Below, in pieces: positions 51,061-60,378 of a stretch of 64,000 nt of DNA. Numbering within the stretch: the first letter of the stretch is position 1; every line of letters begins with the position of its first letter. The notes under the pieces were generated by a model. It made no database searches, was not told the DNA's origin, and saw only the letters and a program-made list of their open reading frames with translations. Position numbers and translations under genes: made by a program. This DNA comes from Bacillus sp. J33. Lineage in GTDB: Bacteria; Bacillota; Bacilli; Bacillales; Cytobacillaceae. The stretch spans positions 1 to 64,000 of the forward strand of contig NZ_JAEL01000018.1 in NCBI RefSeq assembly GCF_000518885.1. The letters are read 5' to 3'.

Positions 51061-51695
51061 GTTTCTAATAAATAAAAATCGGCATCTGTCATCTCCCGCA
51101 ATGCCTCAACAGAAACATCGGAAAGAATTTCAGCAAGATACATCCTGCCATCGATAAACTTAAATACTGCATGCTCGGTCACAATCATATCGGCCTTCCT
51201 TACACCGCTGCTCGGGAATGAAAGCCTTTTTACAATCTTTGGACTTCCATCCTTTGATAAGTGCAAGGATGCAATGATCATTCGTTTCGCTCCTGCTACT
51301 AAATCCATTGCTCCTCCTACTCCGAGGATGGTTTCACCTGGAACTGCCCAGTTTGCCACTTCACCAGTTTCATCCACCTGCAAAGCACCCAGAACGGCCG
51401 TATCAACATGGCCTCCGCGGATCATGAGGAAAGAATCAGAGCTATCAAAGAGTGAGGCTCCGACCTCCATGGAAACAGGTTTTTTACTGGCACTGATCAA
51501 ATCCATATCAATGTCCTCATCTGCTGGTGTCGGCCCCATACCAAGGAGCCCATTTTCAGACTGCAAATAAACCTTCTTGCCACCAAGGTAATCTGGGATT
51601 AGGGTAGGAATGCCGACTCCCAAATTGACAATTTCACCTTCCTTTAATTCCTGTGCTGCCCTTTTGGCAATTTTAATTCTCTCAGACTGACTCAA
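51048..51695 (-). CDS. scoB: 3-oxoacid CoA-transferase, subunit B
   Basis: The 215-residue protein has GEIVNLGVGIPTLIPDYL, the catalytic Glu in LQSENGLLGMGP, RGGHVDTAVLGALQVDE and the glycine-rich GVGGAMDLVAGAKRMI. With subunit A it transfers CoA from a donor (for example succinyl- or acetyl-CoA) to a carboxylic acid, which would activate the imported acid. The start is TTG at 51695 behind GGGGGGAG; the gene overlaps scoA by 14 bases. Its last residues LFS and stop are encoded inside the terminal repeat of a MITE-like element. Confidence 0.9.
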   Translation of the reverse strand: MSQSERIKIAKRAAQELKEGEIVNLGVGIPTLIPDYLGGKKVYLQSENGLLGMGPTPADEDIDMDLISASKKPVSMEVGASLFDSSDSFLMIRGGHVDTAVLGALQVDETGEVANWAVPGETILGVGGAMDLVAGAKRMIIASLHLSKDGSPKIVKRLSFPSSGVRKADMIVTEHAVFKFIDGRMYLAEILSDVSVEALREMTDADFYLLETLFS

Positions 51696-52368
51696 CGTAT
51701 CTCCCCCCTTTTTTCACATATCGGTTTATGACGATATAGTCTACATATAAGTGAGGCGTCACGACTTCTTCCGGTGCAAATGCCCCCGCTTCCACAATCT
51801 CGTCCACCTCCGCAATAACCACCTTAGCTGCCGTTGCCATAACCGGATTGAAATTCCTTGCTGTCTTGTCATAAATTAAATTTCCCAGTGTATCAGCCTT
51901 AAGTGCTTTAATAATGGCTACATCCCCCTTGATTGCTTTTTCAAAAATGTAGGGTTCACCATCGATTACTTTTTCTTCCTTGCCTTCAGCCAGTTTGGTC
52001 CCAACACCTGTCTTCGTATAGAAGCCGCCAATGCCTGCCCCGCCGCAGCGGATCGCTTCAGCTAATGTGCCTTGCGGGATCAATTCAATTTCCAGTTCGC
52101 CTTTTGACCAGGCTTTGACAGCATCTCGATTAGTAGTAAAGTAAGAGCCCTTTGCTTTTTTTAGCTTTCCTGCAACTAGAAGTTTGCCAAGCCCTCTGCC
52201 TTCCTCACCTAAGTTATTGCTGATGACTGTCAGATTGTCTTTATCTGATGTCACCAGTTCATCTATTAAAGTAAGCGGGGTCCCCGAAAGCCCGAAGCCA
52301 CCAACTAGCAAGGTATCACCGCTTTGGATATGCTTGAGTGCATCAGATGGATTTAATTGTTTTTTCAT
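51682..52368 (-). CDS. scoA: 3-oxoacid CoA-transferase, subunit A
   Basis: The 228-residue protein has the family start GDTLLVGGFGLSGTPLTLID, NNLGEEGRGLGKLL, GSYFTTNRDAV, the CoA-contact ELELIPQGTLAEAIRCGGAG and GDVAIIKALKADTLGNLIYD. Length and motifs match ScoA/AtoD. The ATG follows GAGGAGG. It partners with scoB; the preceding gene encodes an acyl-CoA-synthetase-like protein whose 3' end overlaps it by 26 bases. Confidence 0.92.
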   Translation of the reverse strand: MKKQLNPSDALKHIQSGDTLLVGGFGLSGTPLTLIDELVTSDKDNLTVISNNLGEEGRGLGKLLVAGKLKKAKGSYFTTNRDAVKAWSKGELEIELIPQGTLAEAIRCGGAGIGGFYTKTGVGTKLAEGKEEKVIDGEPYIFEKAIKGDVAIIKALKADTLGNLIYDKTARNFNPVMATAAKVVIAEVDEIVEAGAFAPEEVVTPHLYVDYIVINRYVKKGGRYVESV

Positions 52369-53761
52369 TCTGGCCCTCCTCTCGATTTTGGCAAGCTGAG
52401 TAATTTACATATGCTGACAATGCTTTGATTGCTGTATTCTCATGAAAAAAATATGGCTTCTTCGTTTCCTTTAATATGTCAATAGCTAGCTCATCCTGAT
52501 ATCCCTGGGACATGAAAATTGGTATAAAAATACAATTACTCTCATTCATCCATTTTTTTATCTGTCCTGATAGAATTTCATTTTGGTAGTCAACTTGGAA
52601 CGGAAAAGGAACAATCATATTATCAAAATCTCCCGATTCCAGCAGGACCTCCAAACAGCTGGTAAGCTTCGATAAATCATCATAGACAACGGTTGTCAGG
52701 TCCAGGGGGTTCATAAACGATTTTTCGATCCCGGTGATATTGGCCATTTGCTTCTGAAGTTCTGATGCTAGTGGAGGAAGCGCGATTCCATACTTTGCAC
52801 ATAAGTCGGCCAAGTAAATGGAGGTAGCCCCTGCCCATGAAAAAATGACTGTCCGCTCTCCTCTTGCTTTTTTGTATGTATCAAACAGCCAGGAAACTGC
52901 CACAACTTCATCAATGCTTTCAGCTTTTATCAATCCCGGATGATTGACCATATCCCACGGGATTGCATAATCATTATTTCTGCCAAGATGATGCTTCACC
53001 GCTAAACGGGAAATCTTTGAATGTCCGACTGGCAGCAGTATAACTGGCTTCTGCTTGATGTAGGCTTGATGCAGCAGACGGAAGAACCTCTCCTCTTCTG
53101 AAATGGATTCGATAATTAATAGAATGGTTTCTGTGGATGGGTCATGAATTAAAAATTCAAAGCAGTCGTTCATGTTGATATCCATTTCATTCCCGGGTGA
53201 AAACCAATATGAAAATCCCAGACCTTTTTCGTTGGCATCAAGAACTGCCCTGCCAAGACTGCCGCCGTGGCTAATTAAACCAACAGATCCTTTTCGGAAA
53301 TTTTTTGGTTCAAAACGGGGGGAAAAGGATATTCCCCAGTTTTTGATAAAATGATAGAATCCTGGTGAGTTAGGTCCATAAACCGCTATATCTGTTCCCT
53401 TAATTATTTCCTGAAGTTCCTTTTCCCTGATAATGCCATCCGGTCCGCTTTCAGAAAAACCCGAGCTAATAATAAGGACGCTTTTCACCTGCTTTTCAAC
53501 GCATTCTTTTAAGATTTTTGGCGTGTATTTGTATGGAACAATGACACACACAAGATCAATCTCTTCTTTAATATCAAGTACACTTGGATAACATGGGATT
53601 CCGGAAATCGTTTCATAGTTGGGATTAACAAGAAAAATCTCCCCGGCGAAATTTGATTTCTGAAGATTCACCATCACACGCCCAGCATTTTGATGGAATC
53701 TTTCTGAAGCACCTATTATGGCAATACTTTTAGGGGAAACAATGTGCTGTAATGTTCTCAT
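52343..53761 (-). CDS. NDP-forming acyl-CoA synthetase alpha-subunit-like protein
   Basis: The 472-residue protein has a CoA-binding Rossmann domain ([20 protein letters not shown] at about 9-28), then SISFSPRF-type and succinyl-CoA-ligase-like domains ([39 protein letters not shown]). The region [19 protein letters not shown] corresponds to the phosphorylated-His loop of acetate-CoA ligase (ADP-forming) alpha subunits. No ATP-grasp beta subunit is present in it or nearby, so it may be regulatory, work with a distant beta subunit, or have a different role. ATG overlaps the activator-gene stop by four bases. Confidence 0.8.
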   Translation of the reverse strand: MRTLQHIVSPKSIAIIGASERFHQNAGRVMVNLQKSNFAGEIFLVNPNYETISGIPCYPSVLDIKEEIDLVCVIVPYKYTPKILKECVEKQVKSVLIISSGFSESGPDGIIREKELQEIIKGTDIAVYGPNSPGFYHFIKNWGISFSPRFEPKNFRKGSVGLISHGGSLGRAVLDANEKGLGFSYWFSPGNEMDINMNDCFEFLIHDPSTETILLIIESISEEERFFRLLHQAYIKQKPVILLPVGHSKISRLAVKHHLGRNNDYAIPWDMVNHPGLIKAESIDEVVAVSWLFDTYKKARGERTVIFSWAGATSIYLADLCAKYGIALPPLASELQKQMANITGIEKSFMNPLDLTTVVYDDLSKLTSCLEVLLESGDFDNMIVPFPFQVDYQNEILSGQIKKWMNESNCIFIPIFMSQGYQDELAIDILKETKKPYFFHENTAIKALSAYVNYSACQNREEGQNEKTIKSI

Positions 53762-55809
53762 GATCTTAAGGATCCCCCCTCAAATTTTTTTACCTTCCGT
53801 ACAATGGTGGATGGATTTACTTCAAGTACTCTGGCAATGCCCCGATAGGACTTTTCTGATTGGGATGCCTTATAGATGAGCTCTCTTTCCAATTCATCTA
53901 CAGCTTCTTTTAAAGGCAAAACTTTATTTACAATAATGGCTTTATTAACATTTGCTTTTCGCTCGTCTGCCTTGCTGAATAAGGAGAGAACATCCTGCTC
54001 TTTTACCTCCGTATTTGTGGCTGTTACGAAAATTCTTTCAATGATATTAACAAGTTCTCTCACATTTCCCGGCCACTGATAACTGGTAAGCACTTGTATG
54101 GCTTTCTTTGAAAATCTGAGATGCTTGCCATATTTCGCGGTAAACATTTTGGCGTACGCATCAATAAGAAGCGGGATATCTTCAACCCTCTTTCTCAGAG
54201 GGGGAATAGAAATGGGAATAACATTGAGCCGATAAAATAAATCCTCACGGAAGCTTCCTTCCAGGACTAGTTCCTGCAAATTCCTGTTTGTAGCTGCAAT
54301 TACCCGGACATCTATCTTGGCTGGCGCCGCCGAGCCTACCCGGGTAATCTCCATTTCCTGCAGTACCCGTAAAAGCTTAACCTGAAGGTGGTTAGGTATT
54401 TCCCCAATCTCATCCAGGAAAAGGGTTCCATTATTTGCTTGTTCAAACAAACCTGCTTTCCCCTTCTTCAAAGCACCTGTAAATGCGCCGCCTTCATAGC
54501 CAAATAGTTCCGATTCCATTAGTGTTTCCGGAATGGCCCCGCAATTCACCTTAATAAATGGCTGCTCCGCCCGCGGACTTGATTGTTGAATCAGCTTTGC
54601 AATTTCCTCTTTCCCTACTCCGGACTCCCCTGTTAACAGAACAGTTACGTCCACTTTGGCTACTTGTTCAACTGTTTCAATCAGTCTCTTCATCTCTGTG
54701 GATTGGGCAATAAACGAATCAGTTTTTTCGGCAAGATGCATATGTTCCAAAATGGACTTCGTTTTTTCAAGTTCATTTCTTAAAGCATCGATTTCCGTCA
54801 TATCTTTCACATTGATCACTACTCTTTCAATCTGATTGCTGCTATTTTTAATTGGATTTGCGGTTATGATTAAAGAGTTTTCGGTTTCTTTGCTTGTTTC
54901 CATCACATTATGCGATTTGCCTTTCACCGCTGCCTGACGGACAATGTTTTTTATATATTCCGGAGCCTCACACTGTTCGCTTTGATTAATGTCAAAAATC
55001 TCGCGGAAGCTTTGGTTGCTTTTAATCATGTTTCCTTTGCCATCTGTAATGCATATACCATCAGTGGAGTTATCAAGAATCGTTTCTTGCTCTTTTAAAA
55101 GCTGTTTGACCGATTCCAGTTCATTGGATACAAATTCTATTTCAGAGATATCCTGAAAGACTCCTACCGCACCTGCAAGATTATTGCCATCATAAACTGG
55201 TGTCCTGTGAGTTAAATATTTTCTTTTTCCAACCCGATATTTTTCCGTATGTCCTTTGCCTGTCCGAATCACATTCAGAAGGCCGCTTGGTGCAACAACA
55301 TCAGTCAGAAACTTGCCAATTGCCTTATCTTTTGTTGTCATGGCCATTTTTTCTGCTGCTGGATTCATAGATGTGATCTTTCCCTCCAAATTGATGGAAA
55401 TGATGCCATTATGTGCAGAATTAAAAATGGCATCAAGGCGGTTAAGCTCTAACTGAGAATCTCTTGAATAGGCAGCCAGGTATTGCTCTTTTGTCAGGAA
55501 CCCGGTTATCTGGCCATTTTTGTTTTGGACTGGCCATATCTCCTGATCTATACGTTTTATATTTTTCAAGTCATCCATTTCATTAAGGATGTAAAAGTTT
55601 GTTTGATAAATCTCTGACAAAACTTTCTTCTCTTTCAGCAATCCTTCTAAAATGTCATGCTCTGAAAAGCACCCTGCTAACTCATCTTTTAGGTTAAAAA
55701 CCACACCGCCTTTCATTTTAGAATCAAGCAAGCTTTTTGCAGCCCTATTGATGTAATCGTTTTCAAAAAACTTGAATGAAGTTCGAGTCATCGCATCTTT
55801 AACTAACAA
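53758..55809 (-). CDS. Sigma-54-dependent transcriptional activator (CBS-PAS-PAS-AAA+-Fis)
   Basis: The 683-residue enhancer-binding protein has a CBS pair (about 1-115), a PAS domain (about 128-235, [20 protein letters not shown]), a second PAS (about 245-350), and a sigma-54 AAA+ domain with Walker A GESGVGKE (near 390), the sigma-54-contact loop GAFTGA (near 441), [10 protein letters not shown] and R-finger region. The C-terminal Fis-type HTH is [22 protein letters not shown] at 55809 is chosen: AGGAG is eight bases upstream, and the sigma-54 promoter at 55849-55866 lies inside any longer reading. It probably senses a metabolite and drives the operon that it heads, including itself. Confidence 0.93.
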   Translation of the reverse strand: MLVKDAMTRTSFKFFENDYINRAAKSLLDSKMKGGVVFNLKDELAGCFSEHDILEGLLKEKKVLSEIYQTNFYILNEMDDLKNIKRIDQEIWPVQNKNGQITGFLTKEQYLAAYSRDSQLELNRLDAIFNSAHNGIISINLEGKITSMNPAAEKMAMTTKDKAIGKFLTDVVAPSGLLNVIRTGKGHTEKYRVGKRKYLTHRTPVYDGNNLAGAVGVFQDISEIEFVSNELESVKQLLKEQETILDNSTDGICITDGKGNMIKSNQSFREIFDINQSEQCEAPEYIKNIVRQAAVKGKSHNVMETSKETENSLIITANPIKNSSNQIERVVINVKDMTEIDALRNELEKTKSILEHMHLAEKTDSFIAQSTEMKRLIETVEQVAKVDVTVLLTGESGVGKEEIAKLIQQSSPRAEQPFIKVNCGAIPETLMESELFGYEGGAFTGALKKGKAGLFEQANNGTLFLDEIGEIPNHLQVKLLRVLQEMEITRVGSAAPAKIDVRVIAATNRNLQELVLEGSFREDLFYRLNVIPISIPPLRKRVEDIPLLIDAYAKMFTAKYGKHLRFSKKAIQVLTSYQWPGNVRELVNIIERIFVTATNTEVKEQDVLSLFSKADERKANVNKAIIVNKVLPLKEAVDELERELIYKASQSEKSYRGIARVLEVNPSTIVRKVKKFEGGSLRS

Positions 55810-55848
55810 TTTCCCCGCTCCTTTGAGTGATCCACTCATAAATTTATT

Positions 55849-55866
55849 ATGCAAGAAGTGTGCCAA
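55849..55866 (-). promoter_or_regulatory. Sigma-54 (-24/-12) promoter of the activator and catabolic operon
   Basis: Minus strand TTGGCACACTTCTTGCAT matches the sigma-54 consensus (TGGCAC-N5-TTGCW) at every defined position with correct spacing. Transcription would begin about 30 bases before the TTG start of the activator gene. Confidence 0.93.
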
Positions 55867-55939
55867 CGTTTGAAAATTAATAAAATGCCGATATTTCAAA
55901 CATTTTGTAATATTTAAACTATATAACTGTTATAAAATT

Positions 55940-55955
55940 GTTGCAATACCGCAAC
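55940..55955. promoter_or_regulatory. Upstream activator site 1, GTTGC-N6-GCAAC
   Basis: GTTGCAATACCGCAAC, a perfect dyad about 75-90 bp upstream of the -24 element, in the place expected for binding of the sigma-54 activator. Confidence 0.75.
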
Positions 55956-55959
55956 AGGT

Positions 55960-55975
55960 GTTGCAGAACTGCATA
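55960..55975. promoter_or_regulatory. Upstream activator site 2 (imperfect)
   Basis: GTTGCAGAACTGCATA keeps the left half-site GTTGC and GCA of the right half. It starts exactly 20 bp after site 1, so both would face the same side of the helix. Confidence 0.55.
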
Positions 55976-56055
55976 TAAAACAAACTTGTTTCATATAATA
56001 AGAGACATTCAACAAGTCATCATATTATGAAACAGGCGCTTCACCTCTCTTAACT

Positions 56056-56071
56056 GTTGCTTTATTGCAAC
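56056..56071. promoter_or_regulatory. Upstream activator site 3, GTTGC-N6-GCAAC
   Basis: GTTGCTTTATTGCAAC repeats both half-sites of site 1 with the same spacing but a different centre. It lies about 190 bp upstream of the sigma-54 promoter. Confidence 0.7.
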
Positions 56072-56182
56072 AACCAAAGAAAAAAACAGGTATTTAGCAG
56101 CGGAAACAAAGCTAAAAAAGAACCCTTATATGGCATGCATCTTTCAGGACGGTACCAGGCACCACCCGAATTTTGCCGAATA

Positions 56183-56222
56183 AAAAAGTGCCTGCCTCCT
56201 ATTCAGGAATGCAGACACTTTC
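56183..56222 (-). terminator. Terminator of the PBP gene
   Basis: On the minus strand AAAGTGTCTGC...GCAGGCACTTT is followed by TTTT. It lies 17 bases past the PBP stop. Confidence 0.8.
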
Positions 56223-56238
56223 ATTTCATCTGAAATTA

Positions 56239-58245
56239 TTAGAAACGAGCTTTATTTTCCTCGAATACCTTCTTCACTTTTTCAACAACCACTTTCGATC
56301 CCCCGCTGTTTTCAACCCCTTCCACCATCATGGCGATGAGCAGCTTAGGCGACTGCGGGTTGTAGGCAACGAATAGGCCATTCTCCTGGCCCTTTTCGTC
56401 AGCGCTTTTCTTTAACTCTGCTGTGCCAGTTTTACCGGCAAGTGGATAATCCTTCATATAAGCAGCCCGGCCGGTACCGCTTGGATCCTGAATGACTTTA
56501 GCCATTGCCGCTGCAACCGTGTTAGCTGTTTCCTCGCTCATTATGCCTTCCTTCAGTACTTGGCCCTTTTCCTCTCCTTCCAAGAGGACTGGCTTGATCA
56601 TCGAGCCCTTGTTGATGAAAGGTGTATACGAAGCTGCGAGATGAACAATACTCATTTCCACCTGCCCCTGGCCGTAGCCGGAGTCCGCGAGTTTGATTTC
56701 ACTGTCCATGCTGCCGATTTGGGACTGTTCAAGCGGAAATGCATAAGGAATTTCCTCCTCAAATGCAAACTTCTTGAGTCCTGCTGCAAACCGATCCTTT
56801 CCAAGCTCTAAAGCCTCCTGGGCAAAATAAATATTATCCGAATACATCATCGCTTTCTCAAAATTAACCGGACCGCCAGGATCTTTTACACGCGTAACTT
56901 TATAGCCGCCCCATGAACTGCTCTTTTGCCATTGGAGGCCTTTTACATTAATCGTTTCGTCCAGTGTTAATGTACCTTCTGTCAGTCCGATTGCCCCTGT
57001 CAGCGGTTTCATCACTGAGCCTGGGGCATAAGTTTGCTTAAAGCGGGTCATAAGCGGCATATTCTTGTTCCCTTCAAGCGCCTTCCACTCTTCACCTGTG
57101 AAGCCGAGTGAAGCCTGGTTTGGATCAAAGCTTGGGCTGCTGACTAATGCTAATGTTTCACCGGTTACAGGATCAATCGCCGCTGCGGTTCCCGGCTTTC
57201 CGCCCAATTCTTTGAAAAGGGATTGCTGCAGATTGAAATCAATAGTAAGCTGAATATTTTCACCGTTCTCAACAGGTTTTTCAGCCAGCACCACTTCTGA
57301 ACCATCCTGTTTTTTAATGCCAATTTTGATTCCGTTCGAACCTTTTAATCGTTTTTCCAAGACCTGTTCAAGTCCTCTTTTTCCGATCATATCAGTACTT
57401 GAATAGCCTTCGTTTTCTTTCATTTCTTCTTCTGTTATTGGTCCCACATATCCGATCAGATGGGCAGCTGCTTCACCCATTGGATACACTCTGCCTTTTA
57501 CATCCTGCTTGAGAACTCCTTTTAACGCAAATACTTTATCAAGCGTTGCTTTATCCTCCGGAGAAACCTTTTTAATCGGCACAAAATAACCCGGCTGCAC
57601 CCAGCTGGCATTCAAATTTTTATTAATCTGTTCCTCCGGGACTCCAAGCGCCTCAGACAAACCTTTGATGGTCTGCTCCTTCTGATCGCCCATCTGCTCT
57701 GGCACCACTCCGATTTCATAAAGTGTGCCATTTAAAGCAAGCGGATCTCCTGTACGGTCGACAATATCTCCACGCTTAGCCGGAATAGCCGAATAGCTTA
57801 TTTTATCCTCCGGCCCCAGCTCTGGAAAGATATAAGTTGAATCCCAGGCTACAAACCAATTATCTTCTTCCTCAACCTCTTCTTTTAAAAGCTTGGCATC
57901 ATGGGTAAACTCAATCTTTCCGGCAGCACTGTCCATGCTTGCTGAAAATGGAAAGCTGGCACTCTCTTCTTTTTTATATTCCTTTTCCATATCCGGATTA
58001 TATGTAATCTTCAGATTGTCTATCTCTAAATCCTTGTAAACCTTTTCATAGCGGCCAATATAATCCTCTTTGCTGATTGACTGCTTCGCATCCTTCGACA
58101 GGAATTCATACATCTTCCCAAATTCCTGCTTATTCCAATGCTCCACATACTGCGCAAAGCGGTCCTGCGGCTTAATCTCCTTATTGCAGCCGCTCAAAGC
58201 AACCAAAACCAGGGCAGCAAAAACGACAAATAACAACTTTCTCAT
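56239..58245 (-). CDS. Class B penicillin-binding protein, MecA/PbpC-type lipoprotein transpeptidase
   Basis: The 668-residue peptidoglycan transpeptidase has a lipoprotein-like N-terminus (VALSGCNKE), an NTF2-like MecA N-terminal domain (about 28-140), a dimerisation domain (about 160-320, YVGPITEEEM) and the transpeptidase domain with active-site Ser411 in PGSVMKP, SDN at about 467 (YSDNIYFA) and KTG at about 604 (AGKTGTAEL). All three catalytic motifs are intact. This layout is that of PbpC (PBP3) of B. subtilis and of staphylococcal PBP2a, which have low beta-lactam affinity; whether this one does cannot be told from sequence. GGGAGGG precedes the ATG. Confidence 0.93.
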   Translation of the reverse strand: MRKLLFVVFAALVLVALSGCNKEIKPQDRFAQYVEHWNKQEFGKMYEFLSKDAKQSISKEDYIGRYEKVYKDLEIDNLKITYNPDMEKEYKKEESASFPFSASMDSAAGKIEFTHDAKLLKEEVEEEDNWFVAWDSTYIFPELGPEDKISYSAIPAKRGDIVDRTGDPLALNGTLYEIGVVPEQMGDQKEQTIKGLSEALGVPEEQINKNLNASWVQPGYFVPIKKVSPEDKATLDKVFALKGVLKQDVKGRVYPMGEAAAHLIGYVGPITEEEMKENEGYSSTDMIGKRGLEQVLEKRLKGSNGIKIGIKKQDGSEVVLAEKPVENGENIQLTIDFNLQQSLFKELGGKPGTAAAIDPVTGETLALVSSPSFDPNQASLGFTGEEWKALEGNKNMPLMTRFKQTYAPGSVMKPLTGAIGLTEGTLTLDETINVKGLQWQKSSSWGGYKVTRVKDPGGPVNFEKAMMYSDNIYFAQEALELGKDRFAAGLKKFAFEEEIPYAFPLEQSQIGSMDSEIKLADSGYGQGQVEMSIVHLAASYTPFINKGSMIKPVLLEGEEKGQVLKEGIMSEETANTVAAAMAKVIQDPSGTGRAAYMKDYPLAGKTGTAELKKSADEKGQENGLFVAYNPQSPKLLIAMMVEGVENSGGSKVVVEKVKKVFEENKARF

Positions 58246-58334
58246 AAATCACCCTCCCGGTTACCATTTTACCATTATATTGAAGTATTTTCCTAGTATT
58301 TACCCAGTACCAGGGACCACTCTAATTTTGCCGA

Positions 58335-58373
58335 AAAACAAAGGGGATTCACACTGAGTGAAATCCCCTTTGT
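58335..58373 (-). terminator. Terminator of the PTS operon
   Basis: ACAAAGGGGATT pairs with AATCCCCTTTGT around a short loop, with a T-run on the minus strand; 17 bases past the EIIC stop. Confidence 0.88.
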
Positions 58374-58389
58374 CATTTGTATTTTATTT

Positions 58390-59652
58390 TTATGAAAACA
58401 GCTTAATGAAGAAGCTTAATAGTATGCCGACGATACCAAAGTCTGAATCTCCGAATGTGGTTCCTTCGAATCCCAGGGAACCAAGAACTGGAAGCAGCAA
58501 TGCCGGCAGGAATGAGATTAATAGACCGTTTGCAAATGCCCCGATCATAGCTCCTCTTCTTCCTCCTGTTGCATTGCCGAATACCCCGGCAGCAGCACCT
58601 GTGAAGAAGTGAGGAATTAAGCCTGGTACGATGATTTTCAATCCCAATAGCGGCAGCAGGAACATCGAAAACAAGCCGGCCACAAAACTAAACAAGAATC
58701 CAATAATAACGGCATTTGGCGCAAACGGGAACACAGCCGGACAGTCCAAGGCTGGCTTCGCATCTTTTACCACTTTATCGGCGATCCCTTTAAACGCCGG
58801 GACGATTTCCGCGATCAGCATGCGGACACCCGCAAGAACTACATAAACACCAGCTGCAAATGTAATCGCCTGCATGAGAGAGAATACGAGAAAGTTCACT
58901 CCGCCGCTCAGCTCTGTCTCCACATAGCCTTTGCCTGCAATTGGCGCTACAACCAGGAAAAGAATGGTCATTGTCAGTGACATCGCAACAGACGTATCAC
59001 GCAGGAAACCAAGCGATTTCGGAACCTTGATATCTTCGGTTGATTTCGATTTGTCCCCTACACGCTTTCCGATAAATCCGGCAGTAAAATAGCCGAAAGA
59101 GCCAAAATGACCTACCGCAATGCTGTCATTGCCTGTAATTTCACGCACATATGGCTGAACAAGGGCGGGCAGGAACACCATCAGCAAGCCAAGAAGGATG
59201 GATCCGATTATAATCAGCGGCAGCCCTGTCACACCGCCAGTGGCAAATACAGCTGAAATTAAGCAAGCCATAAATAATGTATGATGACCAGTCAGGAAAA
59301 TATATTTAAATGGTGTAAAGCGGGCAATTACAATGTTCATAACCATTCCGAAAAGCATAATCATGGCTGTTTCCCTGCCAAACGTCTGCTGTGCAATGGC
59401 TACGATCGCTTCGTTGTTGGGAATAACACCCTGAATATGGAAAGCTTTTTCAAACATTTTTCCGAAAATATCAAGCGAGCCAATTAAGATGCTGGCCCCG
59501 CCATTCAGGATGAGAAAGCCCATAATCGTCTTCAGCGTTCCTGAAATGACATCGGCAATCCCCTTTTTCTGAAGAAGCAGGCCAATCAAAGCAAACAGCC
59601 CGACAAGGATCGCAGGCGTGCCCAATATATCATTCATAAGAAAATCGAACAT
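58390..59652 (-). CDS. ulaA: PTS ascorbate-type transporter, EIIC component
   Basis: The 420-residue membrane component is the sugar channel of an SgaT/UlaA-family PTS. About 11 hydrophobic segments include the family features GTPAILVGLFALIGLLLQKK at the start, IVARFTPFKYIFLTGHHTLF, VGHFGSFGYFTAGFIGKR and HFFTGAAAGVFGNATGGRRG. AAGGAGG precedes the ATG. The matching EIIB gene is 440 bases upstream, the gap being filled by a MITE-like repeat, and EIIA is part of the regulator. Substrate is L-ascorbate or a related pentitol/acid; this is inferred from the family only. Confidence 0.9.
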   Translation of the reverse strand: MFDFLMNDILGTPAILVGLFALIGLLLQKKGIADVISGTLKTIMGFLILNGGASILIGSLDIFGKMFEKAFHIQGVIPNNEAIVAIAQQTFGRETAMIMLFGMVMNIVIARFTPFKYIFLTGHHTLFMACLISAVFATGGVTGLPLIIIGSILLGLLMVFLPALVQPYVREITGNDSIAVGHFGSFGYFTAGFIGKRVGDKSKSTEDIKVPKSLGFLRDTSVAMSLTMTILFLVVAPIAGKGYVETELSGGVNFLVFSLMQAITFAAGVYVVLAGVRMLIAEIVPAFKGIADKVVKDAKPALDCPAVFPFAPNAVIIGFLFSFVAGLFSMFLLPLLGLKIIVPGLIPHFFTGAAAGVFGNATGGRRGAMIGAFANGLLISFLPALLLPVLGSLGFEGTTFGDSDFGIVGILLSFFIKLFS

Positions 59653-59677
59653 ATTTAACCCCTCCTTTTAAAATAAA

Positions 59678-59950
59678 GCTCTTTTCTCATAAATTGTTGG
59701 TTTTACTTATAAATTCTGCCCGTTGATTTCAGCACGGGGCACTCAAGCTGTCAGGGGGAGGAATGAGAGCCTCCTCGGCTTCTCCCACTTCCCTCTCTTC
59801 TGAGCAGGACATTGAATAAGCTTCCCTGACCTGGCACCACACGAAGGAATTGCGGTAGTATTTTTGTGTAGTCAATTGCCCTACGCTACATTCAACTCGG
59901 TCGGTTAAATTAAGTTTGCAGTTAAAAGCAACAAACTTTACGAAAACAGC
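59678..59950. repeat. MITE-like palindromic repeat, copy 2
   Basis: Same ends and core as copy 1 (left GCTCTTTTCTCATAAATTG, inner CCCGTTGATTTCAGCACGGG and GAGAGCCTCCTCGGCT, right ...CGAAAACAGC). Compared with copy 1 it has lost about 14 bases after GGCT and gained about 60 bases (around 59800-59865) between GAGCAGG and AGTCAATTGCCC. It separates the EIIB and EIIC genes of one operon. Confidence 0.75.
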
Positions 59951-60059
59951 CTAAAATAAATAAAGCCTTTTCTATTAATCTCTGTTTCTCTTTTTATATA
60001 AAAAATGTTCACACATTAGCATTTCTCACGTTATACTAGATTTGTCTTTTTTATTTTTC

Positions 60060-60089
60060 AGCGGGCGGATTTTTCGCCTGCTCTTTTTT
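60060..60089 (-). terminator. Terminator downstream of the EIIB gene
   Basis: AGCGGGCG pairs (one G-T) with CGCCTGCT; T- and A-rich runs flank both sides. It lies about 10 bases past the EIIB stop, so it would reduce read-through to EIIC on the minus strand. Confidence 0.65.
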
Positions 60090-60095
60090 TATCTA

Positions 60096-60365
60096 TTATC
60101 CTAAATGTGATTCAAGCGCTGCTTTTAATTCATTCTGGTCAAGGATATTAGTCAAACCGATAATGGTTCTGGAGCCATCATCCAAAGTTGAAATTAGATC
60201 CTTGCTTCCAAGGTAAATATCTGCCTTTTCAGATTTAGCCGTGGTTAAATCTGTATGGGAAACATCCGCTTCCACTCCCAATTGACTCAAAACGGTTTTC
60301 ACATTCATTTCAACAATAAAGCTGCTTCCAAGGCCATTTCCGCATACAACTAGAATTTTTTTCAT
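60096..60365 (-). CDS. ulaB: PTS ascorbate-type transporter, EIIB component
   Basis: The 89-residue phospho-carrier has the phosphorylated Cys8 in the loop VVCGNGLGSS. It passes phosphate from EIIA to the sugar during uptake. The ATG at 60365 has AAGGGGG eight bases upstream; an ATG two codons earlier is too close to that site. It follows the regulator gene by 13 bases. Confidence 0.9.
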   Translation of the reverse strand: MKKILVVCGNGLGSSFIVEMNVKTVLSQLGVEADVSHTDLTTAKSEKADIYLGSKDLISTLDDGSRTIIGLTNILDQNELKAALESHLG

Positions 60366-60378
60366 TTTCATTTCCCCC

